The position numbers and the translations under genes are program-made. Below are positions 1 through 5,273 of a stretch of DNA of 6,237 nt, piece by piece (position 1 is the first letter of the stretch; each line of letters begins with the position of its first letter). The notes under the pieces were generated by a model. The model worked only from the letters and a program-made list of their open reading frames with translations, made no database searches and had not been told where the DNA came from. The stretch is from CAIMZW01 sp037133095 (GTDB lineage: Bacteria > Actinomycetota > Actinomycetes > Nanopelagicales > Nanopelagicaceae): positions 1 to 6,237 of the forward strand of contig JBAXOT010000044.1 of assembly GCA_037133095.1 (NCBI GenBank), given 5' to 3'.

Positions 1-89
1 TGCGCAGAGGTAATCCCATTGCTCTCGAAAAAGTGATGAATAGAACTGCTACCGCACTTATTTGGCCCAATTACAAAGATTTTCTTCAT
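1..89 (-). CDS. Sulfotransferase-like P-loop protein, N-terminal fragment cut by the window edge
   Basis: Reading the minus strand from an ATG at 89-87 gives 29 codons without a stop to the window edge. The peptide begins MKKIFVIGPNKCGSSSIHHF. A hydrophobic beta strand followed by GPNKCGSSS and a helix is the usual N-terminal PAPS 5'-phosphosulfate-binding loop of bacterial sulfotransferases, which often read G-x-x-K-C-G-T/S-T/S-S-L-H. Such enzymes move sulfate from PAPS to an acceptor, often a carbohydrate. A Shine-Dalgarno sequence GGGAGG lies 5 bases upstream of the ATG, which fixes the start well. The gene is divergent from metY. Only the nucleotide-binding loop is visible, so the acceptor cannot be named; another P-loop kinase-like enzyme is possible but less likely given the KCGSSS pattern. 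There is no signal peptide, so it should act in the cytoplasm. Confidence 0.72.
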   Translation of the reverse strand, partial: MKKIFVIGPNKCGSSSIHHFFESNGITSA

Positions 90-94
90 CGGAT

Positions 95-100
95 CCTCCC
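95..100 (-). promoter_or_regulatory. Ribosome binding site of the sulfotransferase-like gene
   Basis: On the minus strand GGGAGG sits 5 bases before the ATG at 89-87. It is the strongest Shine-Dalgarno match at the left edge and supports this short edge reading frame being a real gene rather than chance. Confidence 0.7.
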
Positions 101-120
101 GTGGCTCATGACAGCACTAA

Positions 121-167
121 TTCTTGCTGATTTATTTTAAGCGGTGCTTGTATTTATCCAGCAATAA
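121..167. repeat. Imperfect inverted repeat in the divergent gap upstream of metY
   Basis: TTGCTG at 124-129 is mirrored by CAGCAA at 159-164, with two further pairs outside (TT at 121-122, AA at 166-167) after one mismatch. The 29-base centre is AT-rich and contains a tiny hairpin, AAGC-GGT-GCTT, at 139-149. It lies in the 94-base gap between the two divergent genes, so it could be a regulator site acting on either gene or a leader structure of metY. I see no match to a SAM riboswitch core. No convincing -35/-10 pair was found in this gap on either strand; AT-rich stretches such as TATTTAT at 151-157 are only weak -10 candidates. Confidence 0.35.
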
Positions 168-183
168 GACGAAAGTTCTTCGT

Positions 184-1500
184 ATGGTAAACCGAGAAAA
201 TTGGTCCTTCGATACTCAACAAATTCATGCTGGACAAACACCTGATCCCGTCACCGGATCTAGGTCCCTTCCGATTTATCAAACCACCGCCTATCAATTC
301 CGTGATACCCAACATGCTGCCAATCTCTTTGGTATCGCAGAGGCAGGAAATGTTTACACTCGAATCAATAACCCCACTCAAGATGCAGTTGAACAACGAC
401 TGGCAAATCTTGAAGGTGGCGTGGGCGCCCTTTTAGTGGCGAGTGGCATGGCTGCGACGGCATACGCCATTATGAATGTGGCAGAAGCCGGTGACCACGT
501 GGTGGTGAGCAGAAATGTTTATGGCGGGACTTATAACCTCTTTAACTACACCCTGCCAAAGTTCGGGCTCGAGTTTAGTTTTGTTCAAGATGCAAGTGAT
601 CTTGATGCTTGGCGGGCTGCGATTCGGCCAAATACGAAAGCGTTTTTTGGTGAGGGCATTTCCAATCCATTGGGTGCGGTCCTTGATATAGAGGGCATTG
701 GAAAGATCGCACACGAGGCCGGAGTGCCCTGGATCGTGGATAACACGATTGCTACGCCGTTTCTTACAAAGCCAATTGAATTTGGTGCGGACATCGTTAC
801 GCACTCGGCAACCAAGTTTCTCTCAGGTCACGGAAGTGCAATGGTTGGGGCAATCGTTGATTCCGGAAATTTTGATTTCGCGCAGAATCCGAAAAAGTTT
901 CCTGGGTTCAATGAACCAGATCCGAGTTACAACGGACTTATCTACGCCCAAACATTAGGGGTGGGATCAAATTTCGGTGCAAACCTAGCTTATATTTTTA
1001 AAGCCAGGCTTCAGCTGCTTCGGGATATCGGTGCCTCGGTCTCGCCGTTTAATGCCTGGTTGCTGGCGCAAGGATTAGAAACGCTCAGCCTTCGCATGCA
1101 AAAGCATGTCGAGAATGCCCAGATCATCGCAGAGTGGTTGGAAACGCACGACGGAGTTTCACATGTTAGTTACGCCGGCTTGCCTTCATCAAAGTGGCGC
1201 TCCCAGGCGATGAAATATGCACCTAAGGGCGCTGGCGCCGTGATGTCCTTTGAAGTTGAAGGTGGAGTGGAATCAGGTAAGCGATTTGTCGAAGCGCTCG
1301 AACTTTTTAGCCACGTGGCCAATATCGGCGACGTGCGAAGTCTGGTCATTCATCCAGCTTCAACCACTCACTCTCAATTGAATCCTGAGGAACAATTGCA
1401 GGCTGGAATTACTCCTGGAATGGTTCGATTGAGCATTGGCCTGGAAGATGTGGCCGATATTAAGTCCGACCTTGACCTTGGGTTTACTGCCGCGAGATAG
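184..1500 (+). CDS. metY: O-acetylhomoserine sulfhydrylase (O-acetylhomoserine aminocarboxypropyltransferase), MetY
   Basis: This PLP enzyme of the Cys/Met metabolism family makes homocysteine from O-acetyl-L-homoserine and sulfide, the direct sulfhydrylation route to methionine, in the cytoplasm. The 438-residue product has the usual MetY length. Visible hallmarks are YTRINNPT near residues 59-65, ASGMAA near 86-91, the cofactor-contacting VDNT around D186, and the Schiff-base lysine K211 in SATKFLSGHG. The segment around 235-265 (PKKFPGFNEPDPSYNGL) is the insertion that separates MetY from the shorter MetB and MetC. The C-terminal RSLVIHPASTTH (385-396) and GMVRLSIGLED (412-422) are typical. 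I chose the ATG at 184: the frame stays open upstream to a TTG at 124, but family similarity begins just after residue 1. No good Shine-Dalgarno is visible (only AAGACGAAAG), which is odd for so well conserved a gene. It is divergent from the sulfotransferase-like gene. Confidence 0.95.
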   Translation: MVNRENWSFDTQQIHAGQTPDPVTGSRSLPIYQTTAYQFRDTQHAANLFGIAEAGNVYTRINNPTQDAVEQRLANLEGGVGALLVASGMAATAYAIMNVAEAGDHVVVSRNVYGGTYNLFNYTLPKFGLEFSFVQDASDLDAWRAAIRPNTKAFFGEGISNPLGAVLDIEGIGKIAHEAGVPWIVDNTIATPFLTKPIEFGADIVTHSATKFLSGHGSAMVGAIVDSGNFDFAQNPKKFPGFNEPDPSYNGLIYAQTLGVGSNFGANLAYIFKARLQLLRDIGASVSPFNAWLLAQGLETLSLRMQKHVENAQIIAEWLETHDGVSHVSYAGLPSSKWRSQAMKYAPKGAGAVMSFEVEGGVESGKRFVEALELFSHVANIGDVRSLVIHPASTTHSQLNPEEQLQAGITPGMVRLSIGLEDVADIKSDLDLGFTAAR

Positions 1501-1527
1501 ATCCTCGACCTCTCAATCAGTTGTTTG

Positions 1528-1535
1528 CCTATAGG
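1528..1535. repeat. CCTATAGG palindrome, copy 1, upstream of the fusion gene
   Basis: The perfect 8-base palindrome CCTATAGG lies 65 bases before the start of the 1601 gene. The same word recurs at 5212-5219, 54 bases before the FAH-family gene. Both copies are intergenic. Each is followed by bases that make a TAnnnT word (TAGGTT at 1532-1537, TAGGAT at 5216-5221), so each could instead be part of a -10 element, although neither has a recognisable -35 at normal spacing. Confidence 0.3.
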
Positions 1536-1550
1536 TTGCAGAATCTTCGT

Positions 1551-1556
1551 TAATAT
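1551..1556 (+). promoter_or_regulatory. Weak -10 candidate (TAATAT) for the fusion gene
   Basis: TAATAT lies 44 bases before the ATG at 1601 in the 100-base gap after metY. The nearest -35-like word, TTGCCT at 1525-1530, is 20 bases away, which is too far for a standard promoter. The gap shows no strong terminator after metY, so read-through from metY is also possible. Confidence 0.2.
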
Positions 1557-1591
1557 TCGAGCCTCGGGAAATAATTTTGCTAAACCTGACT

Positions 1592-1596
1592 AGGAG
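1592..1596 (+). promoter_or_regulatory. Ribosome binding site of the fusion gene
   Basis: AGGAG, preceded by T, ends 4 bases before the ATG at 1601. It fixes the start of the long gene directly at the beginning of the propeller domain, and so argues that the protein truly lacks a signal peptide. Confidence 0.65.
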
Positions 1597-1600
1597 TTGA

Positions 1601-3469
1601 ATGCGAATCGATGGCGCCTGGTGTTGGTTCCATTCGCCAAAAGCCTTTTCCAAGGATGGGGTAACGTGCGTCGGGGCGGTAAGTAGGACCGGCGAGCAGC
1701 AAGTTCACTTCTTGAACGCTAGTAACAAAGATCATGTAACAATCACTTTGCCTGGATCTCGATCGATTATCGATGATCACAATGTTCCGGCGGTGAGGTT
1801 CTTAGATGATTCGAAAGTTTTCGTTGCTTACACAGGACATCACACCGACAATAAATTGAATCTAGATGTGATTGATTGGCCACGAAAGGAAATTCTGGCT
1901 GAGCAATCCAGGCAATTCGAATTTAACCACAATCTCACATATGCGAATATTTCATTATTAAAAGATCGATTACGTATTTTTACCCGTGCCGTGGATTTCA
2001 ATCCAAGCTACTTGGAAGGCACAATTGGAGATTTTTCGGGGACTACGGTTCAGAAATTCCTCAGTCATGACACCTCCGGCTTAGGAGATCGATGGCGAGG
2101 CGTAGATGGTGGTCGACCATACATATTGTATTTTCAAGACGGAGATGACACACATTTCACAGTTTGCGAAGATCATCCTAGAGCCCACAACAATTCGATT
2201 TATCACGGTGTTATCCGCGAAAATTTTGTGTACAACAGCCTTGGGGAGCAAATCGCTCCGTTGCAAGATTTTTTCAAACAAGATGCCTTCCACGTTCTTA
2301 CTAAAGTGTGGGAGACCAACGAGATTTCGACGGCCTGGCCCAGCGATATCTGCCTCGACAAAAAGGGTCAACTGACTATTGCCTTTTCTTATCAAGTGGA
2401 CGAATCCGGCACTCCTAACGGCGTGGAACGGCCAGGGAAAGATCTTCGTTACGCAATCGCGCGTTGGCAAGGTGACCAGTGGCAAAGCGCCGAGATCGCA
2501 TTCGCTGGGTCCTGTCTCTATTCTGCAGAATCTGATTATGCAGGCGGCATTTCTATCGGCCGACATGATTCGGATTTTCTTGCGATTAGTTCCAATGTGA
2601 TGCCACACAACGGCGGTTCACTTTCAACTGTTGGCAGATTCCAAATCTTTCTCGTCAAATTAAAGGTTGGCTCATTTCGCAATCCCGAATTTACTCAGAT
2701 TACCTTCAACAACGATCAAGACAATCTGCGACCAATATTCTCGGATCCGTTGGATGAAATGGGCCATTCACTGCTTTGGATGCAGGGGCGGTACTCCAGT
2801 TTTACCGACTTCGATACTCAAATAAGAAAAATAGATTTCATACCCGAGCAGAACTGTTTTATCAGGGATGGGTTTCACGTTGATTTTCATTGGACACTTG
2901 GTTCGGATACTGCCATGCCGGGCGAGGAGGCTAAATTCCTCTTAGGCCAGTTTTCACACGTAGACCAGTATCTAGAGTACGGATCTGGCTCCAGTACTTT
3001 AAGTGCTATCTCCTCGGGAGTGAAAAAGGTAACGACAGTTGAGACTGACGGTGTGTGGGCTGCATCATTGCGAGTCTTGGCTGGCTCGTTGATGTCGGAT
3101 AATCAAGATTTCACGCTCGTCTCCGCGAATTTAGGTCCAACCGGAGCATGGGGAACGCCGTTAGATCTATCTCTGTGGGATGGCGCAGACTATGCATCAG
3201 CACCATGGTTACTTGAGAATATTCAGCCGAACTTCGTTTTGATAGACGGTCGATTTCGGGTGCGGACGCTATTTGAAGTGGTCTCGAGATCGGTTAAACC
3301 TTGTGTCATTCTTTTCGATGATTATTTCGACCGCTCTCACTACTGGGTCTGTAACGACTACTTCGATGTCCGACTCCGGGTTGGTCGCGCCGCCGTATTT
3401 TTCTCCTCGCGCAAGATAGCTGATCCAACGCCAGAAATTCTCGCGCAGTATTCGGCGGATCCTCGGTAA
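1601..3469 (+). CDS. BNR_4-type beta-propeller protein fused to a class I methyltransferase-like domain
   Basis: The 622-residue protein has two parts. Residues 1 to about 415 match, from memory, the BNR_4 family (putative polysaccharide-lyase-like seven-bladed propellers, related to ulvan lyases of PL24/PL25 type): DGAWCWFHSPKAF at 4-16, IIDDHNVPAV at 56-65, AYTGHH at 76-81, GRPYILYFQD at 171-180 and HPRAHNNSIYH at 192-202. Residues about 438-600 look like a Rossmann-type SAM-methyltransferase-like domain: YLEYGSGSSTLSA (457-469) as the glycine loop, VTTVETD (477-483) as the acidic end of strand 2, LGPTGAWGTPLD (511-522), LIDGRFR (547-553) and LFDDYFDR (571-578). That C-terminal family is normally a free protein of about 200 residues, as I recall it from proteobacteria. 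There is no signal peptide or membrane helix, so a cytoplasmic site is inferred. The reading frame is uninterrupted, so the join is not a frameshift artefact within this sequence. Substrate and activity are unknown. A role in polysaccharide tailoring or recognition is inference from the families and from the neighbouring sulfotransferase-like gene. Confidence 0.8.
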   Translation: MRIDGAWCWFHSPKAFSKDGVTCVGAVSRTGEQQVHFLNASNKDHVTITLPGSRSIIDDHNVPAVRFLDDSKVFVAYTGHHTDNKLNLDVIDWPRKEILAEQSRQFEFNHNLTYANISLLKDRLRIFTRAVDFNPSYLEGTIGDFSGTTVQKFLSHDTSGLGDRWRGVDGGRPYILYFQDGDDTHFTVCEDHPRAHNNSIYHGVIRENFVYNSLGEQIAPLQDFFKQDAFHVLTKVWETNEISTAWPSDICLDKKGQLTIAFSYQVDESGTPNGVERPGKDLRYAIARWQGDQWQSAEIAFAGSCLYSAESDYAGGISIGRHDSDFLAISSNVMPHNGGSLSTVGRFQIFLVKLKVGSFRNPEFTQITFNNDQDNLRPIFSDPLDEMGHSLLWMQGRYSSFTDFDTQIRKIDFIPEQNCFIRDGFHVDFHWTLGSDTAMPGEEAKFLLGQFSHVDQYLEYGSGSSTLSAISSGVKKVTTVETDGVWAASLRVLAGSLMSDNQDFTLVSANLGPTGAWGTPLDLSLWDGADYASAPWLLENIQPNFVLIDGRFRVRTLFEVVSRSVKPCVILFDDYFDRSHYWVCNDYFDVRLRVGRAAVFFSSRKIADPTPEILAQYSADPR

Positions 3470-3481
3470 TCTCGTCCGCTG
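3453..3481 (+). terminator. Weak hairpin overlapping the stop codon of the fusion gene
   Basis: CGGCGGA at 3453-3459 can pair with TCCGCTG at 3475-3481 (seven pairs including one G-U) around a 15-base loop that contains the TAA stop. The tail TTATTCC is not a real T-run, so this is at best a poor intrinsic terminator. Confidence 0.22.
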
Positions 3482-3499
3482 TTATTCCTCAAGAAATTG

Positions 3500-3505
3500 T
3501 ATAAA
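3500..3505 (+). promoter_or_regulatory. -10 candidate (TATAAA) for the secreted/membrane gene pair
   Basis: TATAAA in the context TTGTATAAATTTTG is the best -10-like word in the 195-base gap 3470-3664. No TTGACA-like -35 lies 16-18 bases upstream. If used, it would give a leader of roughly 150 bases before the ATG at 3665. I see no riboswitch, RNA gene or convincing small gene in the rest of this gap. A TTG-started extension of the downstream frame reaches back to 3497, but it has no family support and would bury the signal peptide. Confidence 0.28.
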
Positions 3506-3664
3506 TTTTGTTTCGGCAATCTCTCAATCTCGAGTGCGGACGGGCAGTTCGTATCGTTCAACAAAAATACCTTGATAACGAACCTGATTGGTGATTCGAT
3601 TCTTGAACTCACCTTCCCTGTTACTGCGCCGTGCCTATTCACACTGTCACGAAAAGGGATTCAT

Positions 3665-4198
3665 ATGGAAAATTATTTAGTAAACACTTTCCGATCTATT
3701 GCTGCAACCTTTGCGATATTTATCCTGACTCTCTCTTCCATTTCATACGCGAGAGCGGCAGATCCAAACGCAGTGTGCGCGAAAGTTCCCGCCAGCACCG
3801 TCAAAGCCGATGTGGGGGGAACACCAAATGCCCCAGGAGTTGGGACCGGATCTGCGAATTTCTTTGGGTTTCCCATGGCGGAGATCACCTGCACTTACTC
3901 CGCGAATATCAATATAACTTTTGGTACCCCTGCGACCTCAGGTAATTTCCTCAAGGCCAAGACGACACTTTCTCATGCCACGGCAATTACTCCGATCTCT
4001 GGAATTGGTGATGGGGCTTTCTCGGGCATTGGCAATAACACAGTGTGCAGCGGAACTGGGGTTCAGAAATGTGTCCAACAGAAGAGCGCCAAAGTGTGGT
4101 TCTACAAAAAGAATAAATTTTTCGTCATTGTGGAAGTGGTCAATGGAAATGCAACCGGTGCGGCAAAACTTGCCAAAGATGTTGCTTCGAAAATCTAG
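3665..4198 (+). CDS. Small secreted four-cysteine protein, DUF3558-like in pattern, function unknown
   Basis: The 177-residue product starts at the ATG at 3665, with AAGGGA 5 bases upstream. Residues 1-32 form a Sec signal peptide: one arginine at position 10, a hydrophobic core AATFAIFILTL, and the signal peptidase I site ARA/A or RAA/D around 30-32. The mature part is about 145 residues with four cysteines (38, 76, 128, 136), enough for two disulfides. There is no lipobox cysteine at the cleavage site. The order of motifs (early Cys, a Gly/Pro-rich stretch, TCTYS, PISGIGDGAFS at 110-120, VWFYKKNKFFVIVEVV at 144-159, and a final A-x-x-L-A-x-x-V-A helix) recalls the DUF3558-like and related actinobacterial exported proteins, but I cannot be sure of the family. 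Only 20 bases separate it from the next gene, so the two are probably co-transcribed and act together at the cell envelope. Confidence 0.82.
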   Translation: MENYLVNTFRSIAATFAIFILTLSSISYARAADPNAVCAKVPASTVKADVGGTPNAPGVGTGSANFFGFPMAEITCTYSANINITFGTPATSGNFLKAKTTLSHATAITPISGIGDGAFSGIGNNTVCSGTGVQKCVQQKSAKVWFYKKNKFFVIVEVVNGNATGAAKLAKDVASKI

Positions 4199-4206
4199 AG
4201 TTAATT

Positions 4207-4210
4207 GAGG
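4207..4210 (+). promoter_or_regulatory. Ribosome binding site that decides the start of the membrane-protein gene
   Basis: TTGAGGAT places GAGG only 2 bases before an ATG at 4213 but 8 bases before the in-frame ATG at 4219. The normal spacing favours 4219. The choice removes only Met-Arg from the signal peptide. Confidence 0.5.
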
Positions 4211-4218
4211 ATATGAGG

Positions 4219-5205
4219 ATGCGAAAATATTCAATTTTAATTTCAACGATATTACTTGTGGCGCTGGGTTCAATATCACCGTCAAACCTCGCCACCGCAG
4301 CCCCCGCCGTACCCTTTTCCAGTTATATCTGCCAGGGTCCGGAAGTGGTGCTGTTGGATAATTCGAATGGTGGCATGGTGGGTAATGGTGGGAGTGCTCC
4401 CAGCTTCTCCACCAACGGCAAGGCATATTGCCTGCATGGGATTGAGACCTACCACTGGAACGATGGCAAAGGAGACACCCCTGGCCATCTTTGGTTAAAG
4501 CGAGTTTCAGGCCCGGACGGATTACCGGCTCAAACGAGTTTCTTTGCGGCGCTAGGAAGTCCTGGTCAAAATAATGTTGCCAATGCAAATTCTTATGTGA
4601 ACATCCCAAATGACATGAAAGTCATAATTGACGGCACCTATTTGTGTGAAGACACCGTCAAGACAAGTTGGGCTTCAGATGCACAGAGCGGCGGAAACGG
4701 TTTTTGTCACGTGAAAGCGGTTCTCGCATCTCCTCCAACTACGGCCGCGGCTCCGACTAAAAATGACTCGGCCTCATCAATACCTACGCCACGAATTAGC
4801 GCGACCGGGACGACGCCTAAGTCTCAATCTGTGGCACCAATCTATGGTGGCGCTGCCGTTGTCATCGCGGTGGCATTGATCTTGATTTACCGAAAGATGA
4901 AACTAACTCCGAAGAGTGCTTACAACCCACAAGAAAAGTTGCCCATTCTTGATCCAGTAGTGGAACCAGCCGAGCCGAAGTTACAACAATACGAACCATC
5001 CGCTTTGGGTAAAGATGGCTGGATGCATGGGTTGTTAACACCGCACCCACTCATGCCCTTCGATGGTGAGCCAAGCTTCAGTATTCCTGGACCTATAAGT
5101 CCGATGAGCGATACTGCTTTCGTAGTCGAGGAAAAGCCAAGTTCAGAGCCAGAACTGCCTAAAGTTGAAGGGGATAGCGAGATCGTTGACGGAGAGTATA
5201 TGTAG
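4219..5205 (+). CDS. Type I single-pass membrane protein with extracellular YHWN-type domain and acidic cytoplasmic tail
   Basis: The 328-residue product (330 if started at 4213) has a clear architecture. Residues 1-28 are a signal peptide (ATAA/P cleavage near 28). Residues 29-168 are an ectodomain with four cysteines (38, 71, 143, 163). Its core, ETYHWNDGKGDTPGHLWL (76-93) to GTYLCEDTVKTSW (139-151) and SGGNGFCHV (157-165), resembles a small beta-rich domain I recall from many bacterial exported proteins (patterns like TYHWNNGKG-TPG, AGTYTVIDSDPSTWS, SGGRGF); its role is unknown to me. Residues 170-206 are a Thr/Ser/Pro/Ala linker. Residues about 208-224 are a membrane helix, with RKMK just after it setting the C-terminus in the cytoplasm. 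Residues 229-328 form a low-complexity tail rich in Pro and Glu, ending EGDSEIVDGEYM. It lies 20 bases after the secreted four-cysteine protein, so a shared operon and physical partnership are plausible. No enzymatic motif is visible. Confidence 0.85.
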   Translation: MRKYSILISTILLVALGSISPSNLATAAPAVPFSSYICQGPEVVLLDNSNGGMVGNGGSAPSFSTNGKAYCLHGIETYHWNDGKGDTPGHLWLKRVSGPDGLPAQTSFFAALGSPGQNNVANANSYVNIPNDMKVIIDGTYLCEDTVKTSWASDAQSGGNGFCHVKAVLASPPTTAAAPTKNDSASSIPTPRISATGTTPKSQSVAPIYGGAAVVIAVALILIYRKMKLTPKSAYNPQEKLPILDPVVEPAEPKLQQYEPSALGKDGWMHGLLTPHPLMPFDGEPSFSIPGPISPMSDTAFVVEEKPSSEPELPKVEGDSEIVDGEYM

Positions 5206-5211
5206 TAATTT

Positions 5212-5219
5212 CCTATAGG
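5212..5219. repeat. CCTATAGG palindrome, copy 2, upstream of the FAH-family gene
   Basis: Here the palindrome extends to ten bases (TCCTATAGGA, 5211-5220). It lies just after the membrane-protein stop codon and 54 bases before the next start. It shares its 8-base core with the site at 1528-1535. It is too short, and lacks a T-run, to be a terminator. Confidence 0.3.
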
Positions 5220-5242
5220 ATTTCGTTTTGACTCGGAAGCAT

Positions 5243-5264
5243 CCTTGATCTGGCGCACCTTGAT
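5243..5264 (+). repeat. Short tandem-spaced direct repeat CCTTGAT before the FAH-family gene
   Basis: CCTTGAT occurs at 5243-5249 and 5258-5264, 15 bases apart, immediately before the ribosome binding region of the downstream gene. It could be two half-sites for a regulator, or chance. A TTGACT at 5228-5233 upstream has no -10 partner at normal spacing. Confidence 0.25.
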
Positions 5265-5273
5265 GGGGAATAG

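Noticed and set aside
124..183. Upstream TTG-initiated extension of MetY by 20 residues
   Set aside because: The extra residues have no family support, and the region overlaps the intergenic inverted repeat.
90..183. SAM riboswitch in front of metY
   Set aside because: The gap is short and shows none of the conserved core segments of SAM riboswitch classes that I know.
2081..2608. Long minus-strand open frame inside the fusion gene
   Set aside because: It is antisense to the conserved propeller region, with no motif or ribosome binding site; it is a shadow frame.
3358..3642. Minus-strand open frame of 94 codons across the gap after the fusion gene
   Set aside because: It overlaps the end of a well supported gene, has no ribosome binding site or recognisable motif, and its product looks like random basic sequence.
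3497..3664. Upstream TTG-initiated extension of the secreted four-cysteine protein
   Set aside because: The ATG at 3665 has a ribosome binding site and begins a textbook signal peptide; the extension would bury it.
3938..4609. Minus-strand 223-codon open frame spanning the secreted and membrane protein genes
   Set aside because: It crosses two genes that have clear signal peptides and ribosome binding sites; its product has no recognisable features.
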